Of a DNA stretch of 14,934 nt, positions 1 to 6,013 are shown one piece after another. Source of the stretch: Alphaproteobacteria bacterium (GTDB taxonomy: Bacteria > Pseudomonadota > Alphaproteobacteria > Sphingomonadales > Sphingomonadaceae). Within the stretch, counting starts at the first letter, position 1. Each line of letters opens with the position of its first letter. The notes under the pieces are model-generated. The model saw nothing but the letters and a program-made list of their open reading frames with translations, had not been told where the DNA came from and made no database searches. The translations under genes were made by a program, and so were the position numbers. The DNA lies in contig JAENVZ010000097.1 of assembly GCA_016650315.1 (NCBI GenBank), positions 1 to 14,934 on the forward strand, given 5' to 3'.

Positions 1-185
1 AAGCCAAGCACCGCAAAGCCCCGGTCTTGATATTGTTCATACAGCCGTTGCAACGCCTCATATTGCGGTGTCAGGCCACATTTGGACGCGGTGTTGACGA
101 TCAGCGCGACCTTTCCGCCATAATTGGCCAATGAGGCTGTCTGGCCGTTGATTGTCGTGAAAGCTATGTCCGTGAGTATAGTCAT
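1..185 (-). CDS. Glutathione peroxidase (Cys type), 5' part only
   Basis: This is the first 61 codons of a glutathione-peroxidase-family thiol peroxidase, which reduces hydrogen peroxide and organic hydroperoxides using a reduced thiol partner (often thioredoxin in bacteria). The visible part reads MTILTDIAFTTINGQ, then VNTASKCGLTPQY, the family signature around the active site. The peroxidatic residue is Cys36, in the place of selenocysteine in animal enzymes. The ATG at 183-185 is preceded by a good ribosome binding site (GGGAGGA about 8 nt upstream). The gene lies 25 bp downstream of the ubiH-like gene on the same strand, so the two may be co-transcribed. The usual length is about 160 residues, so the remaining two thirds, including the later catalytic Gln and Trp, lie beyond the left edge. 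The family is clear; the physiological reductant cannot be told. Confidence 0.93.
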   Translation of the reverse strand, partial: MTILTDIAFTTINGQTASLANYGGKVALIVNTASKCGLTPQYEALQRLYEQYQDRGFAVLG

Positions 186-210
186 TGCAGCGATCCTCCC
201 GTTAAGACGC

Positions 211-1419
211 TTATAATTCCATGCCCTGCAGCAATTTGGGTCTGGCGCCCGATTCGCCGCGGGCTTCGTGCATGATGCGGTCCTTGAGTGGTGGCAGCTT
301 GCCGATCATGCGCATGCCCAGGCGACGGACGGCGGAGGCCGTCTTTCCCCGCACGCCGAACAGGCGGATGGTGCTGTCGCTGACGCCCGCAACCATCAGA
401 TTGTCCAGGCTTCGCCAGCGGTCATAGCGCTTGAGCAATTGCGCATCACCCGGATCAAGGCCAAGCCGCATTCCGTCCACCAGCACCTCCGTCAGTGCCG
501 CGACATCGCGAAAGCCAAGGTTGAGGCCCTGTCCGGCGACGGGATGAATGCCATGACCTGAGTCGCCTACCAGCGCCAAGCGCGTGTCCACGATGCGGGC
601 GCTGTGGTGGAACCCCAGCGGAAAGCTGGATCGCGGTGCTGCAAGGCCGATTTCTCCCAGAAAACCACCAATACGCTTTTGTATTTCGGCCAGGAAGGCG
701 CGCTCGTTAAGCGCCAGCAGCGCGGGTGCGCGCTTTTTGGGTACAGTCCATACAATCGCCGAACGGTCGCCCGGCAGCATCGGCAACAGGGCAAAGGGGC
801 CATCGGGGTAGAATATCTCATAGGCCACATTGTCATGCGGCTTTTCATGATGGATGGCGGTGACGATAGCAATTTCGTCATAGGTCCAGCGCGCGGCGTT
901 GATATGGGCGGCCTCACGTGTTGGCGAATGGCGCCCTTCCGCCGCGACCAGCAGGCTGGCCGACAGCGCCGTGCCATCCTCCAGCGTGACTCGCACACTG
1001 TCTGCATCCCGCTCTGCCTGCGCCGCCCGTCCGGGAATGTGCAGGTCAAGCGTTTTGGCCGTGCGCGACGCTGCTTGCAGGGCAAGACGCAACTCACGGT
1101 TTTCGAACATGATGCCCAGCGGGTCGTCATCTTCGCCCGGCGTGAAATCCAGTGTGCCGGGGGCAAGGCCGTCACTGACCCAGATCTTGCGGATCGGACA
1201 GCCTTTGCCTTCGAGATGCTGGCCCACGCCAATGGCGTCGAGCAGGCGATAACTGGAACTGGATATGGCGGATACGCGGCCATCGAAATCGCTGGCGATA
1301 GTCTTTTGCGGGTCAACCGGATCAACCACCGCGCAGCGAACGCCATGAGCATCGAGCGCCAGCGCGAGCGTCATGCCGGCAAGGCCGCCGCCCAATATGA
1401 TGACATCGCTGTGTTGCAT
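211..1419 (-). CDS. UbiH/UbiF/COQ6-family FAD-dependent monooxygenase (probable ubiquinone hydroxylase)
   Basis: The product (402 residues) is a class A flavoprotein monooxygenase of the group that hydroxylates the ubiquinone precursor ring. The N-terminal Rossmann motif DVIILGGGLAG (residues 5-15) binds the FAD ADP moiety. The second FAD motif, LVGDSGHGIHPVAGQGLNLG (about 283-302), matches the UbiH-family signature GDAAH..HP.AGQGLN.G. The middle 'DG' motif reads AAEGRHSPTR, with Glu where Asp is usual. I chose the ATG at 1417-1419, which starts the protein just before the beta strand as in the family; an in-frame TTG at 1443 would add eight residues. Neither has a strong ribosome binding site. 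Which ring position it hydroxylates (C5, C6 or C1), or whether it is broad like alphaproteobacterial UbiL/UbiM, cannot be read from the sequence. The glutathione peroxidase gene follows on the same strand. Confidence 0.9.
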   Translation of the reverse strand: MQHSDVIILGGGLAGMTLALALDAHGVRCAVVDPVDPQKTIASDFDGRVSAISSSSYRLLDAIGVGQHLEGKGCPIRKIWVSDGLAPGTLDFTPGEDDDPLGIMFENRELRLALQAASRTAKTLDLHIPGRAAQAERDADSVRVTLEDGTALSASLLVAAEGRHSPTREAAHINAARWTYDEIAIVTAIHHEKPHDNVAYEIFYPDGPFALLPMLPGDRSAIVWTVPKKRAPALLALNERAFLAEIQKRIGGFLGEIGLAAPRSSFPLGFHHSARIVDTRLALVGDSGHGIHPVAGQGLNLGFRDVAALTEVLVDGMRLGLDPGDAQLLKRYDRWRSLDNLMVAGVSDSTIRLFGVRGKTASAVRRLGMRMIGKLPPLKDRIMHEARGESGARPKLLQGMEL

Positions 1420-1445
1420 GGCTGCTTTCGTCCCGTGTTCCAACT

Positions 1446-1466
1446 ATCCCTGCCCCATTTAGGGAT
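1446..1466 (-). other. Small hairpin between the lipoprotein pseudogene and ubiH-like gene
   Basis: ATCCCT and AGGGAT form a perfect 6-bp stem with a 9-nt loop. No T-run follows on the minus strand, so it is not a convincing terminator. It sits just upstream of the alternative TTG start of the ubiH-like gene and could affect initiation there. A chance occurrence is possible. Confidence 0.25.
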
Positions 1467-1489
1467 GCGGAAGGGATAAGGAAAGCAGT

Positions 1490-1700
1490 TCAGCGACGGC
1501 GCGAATCGTCGTCCTTCGTTGCCGCGCCTACAACAGCACCGCCCGCTGCGCCAACAATCGCGCCGGTAACCGGACTGCCGCTGATGACTTCACCTGCCAC
1601 CGCGCCAGCGCCTGCCCCTATCGCCGATACGGTTGCCCGTGCAGCCGGTCAGGACCGGCGCCATTCCAGTGGCAAGGTACGTCAAAATTGTTCGAGACAT
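1490..1700 (-). pseudogene. Glycine-zipper small lipoprotein, frameshifted
   Basis: The ATG at 1698-1700 has a strong ribosome binding site (GAGGAGGG, about 6 nt upstream). It opens a lipoprotein-like signal sequence, MSRTILTYLATGMAPVLTGC, with lipobox LTGC and Cys20 as the predicted acylation site. As given, this frame runs to a stop at 1590-1592 after 36 codons with a meaningless Arg/Gly-rich tail. The next frame, with no start of its own, encodes a typical glycine-zipper body: SAIGAGAGAVAG, then TGAIVGAAGGAVVGAAT and a charged end KDDDSRRR, stopping at 1490-1492. Removing one G from the GGG run at 1636-1638 joins both parts into a 69-residue lipoprotein. Small zipper lipoproteins of this type are usually tied to the outer membrane or envelope stress. 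Either the gene carries a one-base insertion or the base is a sequencing error; the repaired reading is strongly gene-like. Confidence 0.72.
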
Positions 1701-1878
1701 GCACCCTCCTCGATCTTGTTACACTATGCACGATCAACCATTCGGCCCATCATCCGTTTCATGTTTTGCGGCCAATAGCCGTCTTCGTTCGTTGGAGTAT
1801 GGTGTTGCGTTGCTATTGCACGCCGTCTGTGGAGAACCTACGATGCTCTCTGGATCGCACCGATAACGGGAATTGGCC

Positions 1879-2754
1879 ATGATGGGCATGCTGACATCGC
1901 GCAGCTATCCGCCGTCGGCGGCGTTGGCCCCCTATATCACGCGTCATTATATTTTTTCAGCAGCGTTTCCGGGTGATTTCGAACTGGTGGATCAGCTTTT
2001 GGCTGAAAACGCCCTCGTCCGAATTTTGCAACTCGGGGACTGGGCCGCTGAAGTAGAGCCGGGCGTTTGGCGCGACGGGCGCAAGGTCGTTCTTTTTGGC
2101 GCCAACAGCAAGCCTATGCGCGTGCGTGTCAGGGGAGCGTTTCGGATCATTGGCTTTGCATTCCGCCCCTGCGGGTGGAGGGGCCTCTTTCATCAGCCGG
2201 CCAGCGAATTTGCCAATCAGATGCTGCCTCTGGCCGACATCTGGGGTGATGCTGCCGATCGCTTGTATGATCATGCCGCCGGTTTAACAGAAGATGCTGA
2301 CATCATTGCTGTCGTTGAGTCTGAAATAGTGCGGCGACTGGACTATATCGGCACGGGACAGATTGACGCGGCGATGCGTGTATTTGAATCTATCGCCCGT
2401 CATGACAGCAAACGGCAGGTACAGGATGTGGTCGCACACCTTGGCCTGTCGGAACGGCAATTCGAGCGGCAATGCCTGATCGGTTTCGGCCATACACCAA
2501 AACTGATCCTTCGACGAAGCCGCTTTCTGGATATGGCGACGGCCATACGCGGACTGGGCGATCCGAGCGATGAGGAATTGGCCGCACTGCGTTATTTCGA
2601 CCAGTCTCATCGCAACCGTGAATTTCGGCGCTTTATTGGCATGACGCCTTCGCAATTTGCCCATACGCCGACGCCGCTGTTCACCGCGGGACTCCAGTTC
2701 CGGCTTGAAAGAAAATCTGACACAAAGGAGGATTGGACAGAAAGCATCAAATAA
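1879..2754 (+). CDS. AraC-family transcriptional regulator
   Basis: The protein (291 residues from the ATG at 1879; an in-frame TTG at 1873 and a second ATG at 1882 are alternatives) has the layout of AraC regulators with a DUF6597-like N-terminal half. The N-terminal part (about 1-140) begins with SYPPSAALAPYITRHYIF, typical of this group, and contains FRIIGFAFRPCGWRGLF. The C-terminal part (about 160-265) is the two-helix-turn-helix DNA-binding domain: VQDVVAHLGLSERQFERQ is the first HTH, and FDQSHRNREFRRFIGMTPSQF matches the conserved end of AraC domains (FxDxSHFxRxFrrxxGxTPsqF). It is transcribed divergently from the broken lipoprotein gene, with 178 bp between them, in which I see no clear promoter. 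An ABM-domain gene begins 28 bp after its stop and is a likely target or co-transcribed partner. The effector is unknown. Confidence 0.88.
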   Translation: MMGMLTSRSYPPSAALAPYITRHYIFSAAFPGDFELVDQLLAENALVRILQLGDWAAEVEPGVWRDGRKVVLFGANSKPMRVRVRGAFRIIGFAFRPCGWRGLFHQPASEFANQMLPLADIWGDAADRLYDHAAGLTEDADIIAVVESEIVRRLDYIGTGQIDAAMRVFESIARHDSKRQVQDVVAHLGLSERQFERQCLIGFGHTPKLILRRSRFLDMATAIRGLGDPSDEELAALRYFDQSHRNREFRRFIGMTPSQFAHTPTPLFTAGLQFRLERKSDTKEDWTESIK

Positions 2755-2782
2755 ACGGCGCATAATGGATAGGAGAGAACAC

Positions 2783-3118
2783 ATGTTCGTTGCGGTCTAT
2801 TGGTGGCGGGTACACCCAGGCAAGGAAGAACAATTTCGTGATGCCTGGCGGCGCGGAACGGCGGCGATCACGCGAATATATGGCTCCTTTGGCTCGCGTC
2901 TGCACCAGAATGCCGACGGTCGCTTTATCGGATACGCCGAATGGCCCGACGAAGCGACGTGGCAGGCCGCTTTTGACCGCAAGATGGCGTATGATGATGA
3001 AGAAACCCGCGCGATGTTCCTGGATGCCGTTGCGGATAGTCCGCCGGACCATGCTCCGATTTTCACCATGACTGTGACGGACGATATGTTGCGACGCAGC
3101 ATGTCGAGTTTGATTTGA
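2783..3118 (+). CDS. Antibiotic biosynthesis monooxygenase (ABM)-like small protein
   Basis: The product has 111 residues, the usual size of single-domain dimeric alpha+beta barrel proteins (ABM/DUF family). The start MFVAVYWWRVHPGKEEQFRD and the later FGSRLHQNADGRFIGYAEWP followed by W..AF are characteristic: strand, K/E-rich helix, then G-rich strand and a Trp-containing helix. The ATG at 2783 was chosen because AGGAGA lies 6-8 nt upstream; an ATG at 2765 would add six residues but has no such site. Family members oxidise small aromatic substrates without cofactors or simply bind small ligands; no substrate can be read here. It follows the AraC regulator by 28 bp on the same strand, suggesting a two-gene unit. 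Confidence 0.82.
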   Translation: MFVAVYWWRVHPGKEEQFRDAWRRGTAAITRIYGSFGSRLHQNADGRFIGYAEWPDEATWQAAFDRKMAYDDEETRAMFLDAVADSPPDHAPIFTMTVTDDMLRRSMSSLI

Positions 3119-3135
3119 AGTCAATAATTATCTCT

Positions 3136-3171
3136 TGATTTCAAATCATTGTGCAGTTGCATATTCTGCAA
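3136..3171. promoter_or_regulatory. Two adjacent inverted repeats in AT-rich intergenic DNA
   Basis: TGATTT-C-AAATCA (3136-3148) is a perfect 6-bp inverted repeat, and TTGCA-TATTC-TGCAA (3157-3171) a perfect 5-bp one, 8 nt apart. They lie just after the ABM gene and about 90-120 nt before the small membrane-peptide ORF. Such paired palindromes can be operators for dimeric regulators, possibly including the neighbouring AraC protein, but nothing links them to a specific protein. In AT-rich sequence a short palindrome can also arise by chance. Confidence 0.3.
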
Positions 3172-3188
3172 TTACACTAACTTTTTTG

Positions 3189-3205
3189 CGATTGCAAAGC
3201 AATCG
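3189..3205. promoter_or_regulatory. Perfect inverted repeat upstream of the 27-residue ORF
   Basis: CGATTGC-AAA-GCAATCG is a perfect 7-bp inverted repeat with a 3-nt centre, 52 nt upstream of the small ORF's ATG. It could be an operator or a tight hairpin in a 5' leader. On the plus strand it is followed by GCCTGTTGTC rather than a T-run, so it is unlikely to terminate transcription of the ABM gene. A weak -35-like TTGTCA lies at 3211-3216, but the matching -10 is poor. Confidence 0.4.
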
Positions 3206-3257
3206 GCCTGTTGTCATTTTGTGTTTGCTACAAGAAAATAGACATGCAGGAGTTTAT

Positions 3258-3341
3258 ATGAGCATCACCCAATATGGTGGGGCGGGACTGATTGCCGTGG
3301 CGGTCAATATATTGACCTATACGACTGTCCTGTTCGCCTGA
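3258..3341 (+). CDS. Predicted 27-residue single-pass membrane peptide
   Basis: The ORF encodes 27 residues. After MSITQYGG comes an uninterrupted hydrophobic stretch, AGLIAVAVNILTYTTVLFA (residues 9-27), long enough for one membrane helix and with no charged residues at all. The ATG is preceded by GCAGGAG with 7 nt spacing, a good ribosome binding site. The stop is followed 7 nt later by a strong factor-independent terminator, so the ORF sits in what looks like its own short transcription unit. I do not recognise the family and infer no function. Small membrane peptides of this kind often modulate a larger membrane protein or act as type I toxins, but nothing here decides between these; there is no obvious antisense RNA promoter opposite it. 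Confidence 0.6.
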   Translation: MSITQYGGAGLIAVAVNILTYTTVLFA

Positions 3342-3348
3342 ACATGTG

Positions 3349-3394
3349 AAACCGCCCTCTGGCATAAAGCCAATGGGCGGTTTTCATTTTTATA
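3349..3394 (+). terminator. Strong intrinsic terminator after the 27-residue ORF
   Basis: AAACCGCCC (3349-3357) pairs with GGGCGGTTT (3375-3383), and the loop contains a further TGGC/GCCA pairing around ATAAA. The stem runs straight into a T-rich tract, TTTTCATTTTTAT. This is a textbook Rho-independent terminator on the plus strand. It supports a real transcript ending just after the 27-residue ORF. Confidence 0.85.
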
Positions 3395-3447
3395 AATTCA
3401 ACCATGCATCGAAGTCCAATGGCTTGCGAACATGGCGGCGCACGTCA

Positions 3448-3537
3448 TTAATAGGTCCTGACCCTAGATTGGTGCGGACAGATGACCCCGGTAACCGGGT
3501 CAACGATGATCTTTTTCATATCCATTCGTAGGAACAT
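3448..3537 (-). CDS. Possible 29-residue small ORF, uncertain
   Basis: From the ATG at 3535-3537 the minus strand reads MFLRMDMKKIIVDPVTGVIC, then PHQSRVRTY and a stop. AGAGG lies 8 nt upstream of the ATG, an acceptable ribosome binding site, and a consensus TATAAT occurs about 118 nt upstream on the same strand. The codons for VDPVTG lie within a DNA palindrome (3484-3501), so the reading could be a by-product of a structural element. I do not recognise the peptide. It may be a remnant, a small gene or chance. Confidence 0.25.
   Translation of the reverse strand: MFLRMDMKKIIVDPVTGVICPHQSRVRTY
3484..3501. repeat. Near-perfect palindrome
   Basis: GACCCCGGT-A-ACCGGGTC is palindromic apart from one extra C in the left arm, giving about eight GC-rich base pairs. 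It lies inside the 29-codon ORF in a gene-poor stretch. It could be an operator, a remnant of a mobile-element end or a transcript hairpin; there is no T-run on either side, so it is not a typical terminator. Confidence 0.45.
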
Positions 3538-3654
3538 CTATTACCTCTGCTCGAGGATTATGAAGAATGCACGAACCGCTTTCCACAGCCCCATGAATAT
3601 TGTCGGGAAGTGACGAGGTGCGATGCAATGGCGTGAATCTGTCCGCCTGGGCCT

Positions 3655-3660
3655 ATTATA
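3655..3660 (-). promoter_or_regulatory. Consensus -10 hexamer (TATAAT), possible promoter
   Basis: The minus strand carries a perfect TATAAT. The best -35 candidate, TTCAGA, is 19 nt away and matches only four of six positions, so this is a weak overall promoter call. If active it would transcribe leftwards through the 29-codon ORF. Confidence 0.2.
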
Positions 3661-3704
3661 GTTGTCCAGTCACATCCGATCTGAAGCTGCTTTGGCACAA
3701 CGTA

Positions 3705-3733
3705 TAAAGCCGGACCCATCAGGCCCGGCTTTA
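3705..3733 (-). terminator. Terminator of the cold-shock protein gene
   Basis: On the minus strand TAAAGCCGG and CCGGCTTTA form a perfect 9-bp stem with an 11-nt loop, 30 nt after the stop codon of the cold-shock gene. Only a short T-run (CTTTATA) follows, but the A/T-flanked GC stem is typical of intrinsic terminators in this group. It could also work for transcription arriving on the plus strand. Confidence 0.7.
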
Positions 3734-3762
3734 CTACGAACGCACATGTTAACTGTGTCGAT

Positions 3763-4557
3763 TCAGTCTTGTTTTGGCTGTAGATTCACTGCGGCATATT
3801 TACCGCGCCGATCAACTTCCAGTTCGAAATCCAACCGATCGCCTTCATTCAGCGCACTCATGCCAGCACGTTCGACCGCGCTGATATGAACAAAGGCGTC
3901 AGGCTGACCGTCATCGCGCTGGATGAAGCCGAAGCCCTTCATTGCGTTGAAGAATTTCACTGTACCACTGGACTTTTCACCTGTCAGCTGGCGCTGTGGT
4001 GCTGCAGCGCGATCGCCGCCAAAGCCAGTACGGTCGCCGCGATCCCGTTGCGCAGGAGCGGCATCGGTGACTGGAAGAGGTTCTCCCTCGATCTTCAGGT
4101 CGGTGGCCGAAACCTTGCCGCCCCGGTCAACCAGCGTGAATTCCAGCGGCTGGCCTTCGGCCAAGCCGGTAAGACCCGCTTGTTCAACAGCACTGATATG
4201 GACGAAAACATCTTCGCCGCCATCGTCACGAACGATGAAGCCAAAGCCCTTCTGGCCATTGAAGAATTTTACAATGCCTTTGCCTTCGCCAACGACCTGT
4301 GCCGGCATACCGCCGCGTGCGCCGCCACCGGCACCTCCGCGAGGAGCGCCACTGAAACCGCCCGCGCCAGCGCCTGCACCAAAGCCACCACGATCGCCGC
4401 CGCCGCTAAAGCCGCCGCGATCACCGAAGCCGCCACGATCAGAACCGCCGCCAAAACGACCGCCGCCCTGTTCCGCATAACCGCCATAACTTTCGTCGCC
4501 GAAACCGTCCCGCTTGTCCTTGCCGCGCCCGCCGCGCCGCCCTCTGTCAAAACTCAT
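3763..4557 (-). CDS. Double cold-shock-domain protein with Gly/Arg-rich N-terminus
   Basis: The 264-residue product has three parts. Residues 1-88 are a low-complexity Gly/Arg/Phe-rich tail with repeats such as GDRGGF and SGGGDRGGFG, like eukaryotic RGG boxes. Cold-shock domain 1 is at about 92-157 (GIVKFFN, KGFGFI, VFVHIS), and domain 2 at about 197-261 (GTVKFFN, KGFGFI, AFVHIS). KGFGFI and FVHIS are the RNP1 and RNP2 nucleic-acid-binding motifs; both domains keep their aromatic residues. A charged linker (158-195) joins them. Such proteins bind single-stranded RNA/DNA and act as RNA chaperones in the cytoplasm. Tandem CSD proteins are common in alphaproteobacteria, but the long disordered N-terminal tail is notable. 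The ATG has AGGG close upstream. The leader before it is long (155 bp to the next gene), which fits 5'-UTR control, and a terminator follows the stop. Confidence 0.93.
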   Translation of the reverse strand: MSFDRGRRGGRGKDKRDGFGDESYGGYAEQGGGRFGGGSDRGGFGDRGGFSGGGDRGGFGAGAGAGGFSGAPRGGAGGGARGGMPAQVVGEGKGIVKFFNGQKGFGFIVRDDGGEDVFVHISAVEQAGLTGLAEGQPLEFTLVDRGGKVSATDLKIEGEPLPVTDAAPAQRDRGDRTGFGGDRAAAPQRQLTGEKSSGTVKFFNAMKGFGFIQRDDGQPDAFVHISAVERAGMSALNEGDRLDFELEVDRRGKYAAVNLQPKQD

Positions 4558-4656
4558 GCCCTGTTAGTCACTTTCGCTTCGTCCCATCCGATCAGGGCAT
4601 GTTTGACGGACGAAAGTCATACAATACCCGCCGCAAAAAGATGCAGCACTGGATTC

Positions 4657-4686
4657 GTTATAGCGGAATTTTACCGGCCATGCGAA
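4657..4686 (-). promoter_or_regulatory. Candidate promoter for the cold-shock gene
   Basis: On the minus strand TATAAC (4657-4662) resembles a -10 box (5 of 6), with TTCGCA (4681-4686) as a weak -35 (4 of 6) and an 18-nt spacer. It would give a leader of about 90-100 nt, in keeping with the long 5' leaders of cold-shock mRNAs. It lies in the gap downstream of the DUF4870-like gene, so the cold-shock gene could be transcribed on its own. Confidence 0.35.
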
Positions 4687-4712
4687 TGATTTTACATAGG
4701 ATTGGACCGGAC

Positions 4713-5081
4713 TTACAAAAGCAGCGATTTTGGGTCTGGCATCGCTTCTTTTTTCTGCGCTTTCAACAGTGAAATAACCGACCGAACCACCACCCAAATA
4801 CACACGGCCAGCAGGATCAAAAAACCAATGCCAACGATCATCAGGACGATGCCGATGATACTTGCAGCAAAGCCAAACCAGAAGGTGCGAATCTGGAATT
4901 CATAATGGCTTATTTCCCAGGCGGGACGGTTTTCACCCTTCCAGACATAGGCCAGCACGAGGCCGACAAGACCACTGATTCCAGTGATGAAACCGCCCAG
5001 ATACAGCAGTGCAACGATGGTCGGACCATTGAAATCGAAACTGGCCGCCCCCTGCGGGCCCGTACTGGCCGGAACATTCAT
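4713..5081 (-). CDS. DUF4870-like small integral membrane protein
   Basis: The product has 122 residues. After a soluble start (MNVPASTGPQ) it shows a hydrophobic segment at about 20-47, a short polar loop with the motif WEISHYEFQIRTFWFG (55-70), then two more hydrophobic segments within 68-108, and a short charged tail ending KSLLL. The H-x-x-x-Q-x-R-T-F-W pattern just before the second helix is the hallmark of the DUF4870/TMEM group. The function of the family is not known. The ATG at 5081 is preceded by AAGGGGGGGA, a usable ribosome binding site; the open frame continues upstream, but only antisense to the TerC gene. It is transcribed divergently from terC with 91 bp between the starts. 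Confidence 0.8.
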   Translation of the reverse strand: MNVPASTGPQGAASFDFNGPTIVALLYLGGFITGISGLVGLVLAYVWKGENRPAWEISHYEFQIRTFWFGFAASIIGIVLMIVGIGFLILLAVCIWVVVRSVISLLKAQKKEAMPDPKSLLL

Positions 5082-5172
5082 ACATGTCCCCCCCTTTTCA
5101 ATATCTGGTGCCAAGCATTTTGCGGGTAATTTCGAACTTGCGACTTTGTAGCGCTTTGGGCAAAGAAATTCC

Positions 5173-5982
5173 ATGTCCGAAATATTCATGATCTTCGCTG
5201 ACCCTGCCGTATGGGCAGCCCTGGCCGCCCTTATTGTGATGGAGGTCGTGCTTGGCATCGACAACCTGATCTTCATCTCCATCCTTTCCAACAAGCTGCC
5301 CGCGCATGAGCAAAGCAATGCACGACGACTGGGCATTGCCCTTGCACTGATTCTGCGTCTTGGACTGCTGTCGGGAATCGCCTGGCTTGTGAACCTGACG
5401 GCACCTGTGTTTGACCTGGGGCTGGTTGGTCCCATTGATGCGCTGAGCGGGCACCCCAGCTATGAAACCGCCTTTTCGGCGCGCGACATGATCCTCATCG
5501 CCGGGGGCCTGTTTCTGGTGTGGAAGGCCACCAAGGAAATCCATCATAATATGGATGTGGAAGCATCTGGTAATCTGCTGGACAAGAAGGGGCATACCGC
5601 GATCAGCTTCGGATCGGTCATTATCCAGATATTGTTGCTCGACATGGTGTTTTCGATCGATTCCATCCTGACTGCGGTCGGCATGACGGATCATTTGCCG
5701 GTCATGGTCATCGCCGTGATCGTCGCCGTTGGCGTCATGCTGGTCGCCGCTGATCCGCTCGCCCGGTTCATCGACCGCAATCCGACGGTGGTGATGCTGG
5801 CTCTGGGGTTCCTGTTGATGATCGGGGCTGTCCTGATTGCCGATGGCTTTGGTGTGCATGTGCCCAAGGGGTATATATACGCGGCCATGGCTTTTTCTGC
5901 CTTTGTCGAGTTGCTCAACATGACTGGACGTCGCGCCAGAGCAAAAAAGAACGCGGACGACTCCGTCGAAACGCTGCATTGA
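5173..5982 (+). CDS. TerC-family integral membrane protein
   Basis: The product (269 residues) has seven or so hydrophobic segments and the two paired TerC signatures. [15 protein letters not shown] (24-38) carries acidic Glu24 and Asp30 inside the membrane, and [17 protein letters not shown] (155-171) carries Asp157 and Asp163. These acidic residues are thought to bind metal. Characterised relatives include E. coli Alx and Bacillus MeeF/MeeY, which export manganese; the original TerC is linked to tellurite resistance. It has the short form without CBS or CorC domains, so it is nearer to the YgdQ/Alx side than to YoaE-type fusions. The start ATG has only a weak ribosome binding site. The RNase D gene follows 31 bp later on the same strand, so read-through into the lpt genes is plausible. 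Confidence 0.9.
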   Translation: MSEIFMIFADPAVWAALAALIVMEVVLGIDNLIFISILSNKLPAHEQSNARRLGIALALILRLGLLSGIAWLVNLTAPVFDLGLVGPIDALSGHPSYETAFSARDMILIAGGLFLVWKATKEIHHNMDVEASGNLLDKKGHTAISFGSVIIQILLLDMVFSIDSILTAVGMTDHLPVMVIAVIVAVGVMLVAADPLARFIDRNPTVVMLALGFLLMIGAVLIADGFGVHVPKGYIYAAMAFSAFVELLNMTGRRARAKKNADDSVETLH

Positions 5983-6013
5983 GTTGCGGACACGCAGCGC
6001 CTAAAGGAATTTC

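Larger units (their letters stand above)
3395..3704. other. Gene-poor intergenic stretch
   Basis: I see no conserved protein-coding gene here. The stretch holds a 29-codon minus-strand ORF, a near-perfect palindrome at 3484-3501 and a consensus -10 hexamer, listed separately. The motif GGTCCTGACC (3454-3463) is itself a short inverted repeat, and the AT/GC texture is less regular than in neighbouring genes, which would fit a decayed insertion. I cannot identify an element. Confidence 0.5.

Noticed and set aside
604..1479. Open frame of 291 codons on the plus strand
   Set aside because: It lies antisense to the well-supported UbiH-like gene and has no recognisable domain.
2725..2735. Perfect AAGGAGG inside the 3' end of the AraC gene
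   Set aside because: The only nearby start, a TTG at 2733, is 1 nt away and opens a frame of about ten codons; the ABM gene has its own site at 2771-2776.
3346..3531. 61-codon plus-strand frame after the small terminator
   Set aside because: It begins inside the terminator stem, has no ribosome binding site and no recognisable protein features.
3886..4689. Two long plus-strand frames opposite the cold-shock gene (267 and 185 codons)
   Set aside because: Ala- and Pro-rich translations are shadows of the Gly-rich repeats on the coding strand.
5098..5979. Minus-strand frame of 293 codons opposite the TerC gene
   Set aside because: His/Gln/Asp-rich translation without domain features; TerC on the other strand has clear signatures.
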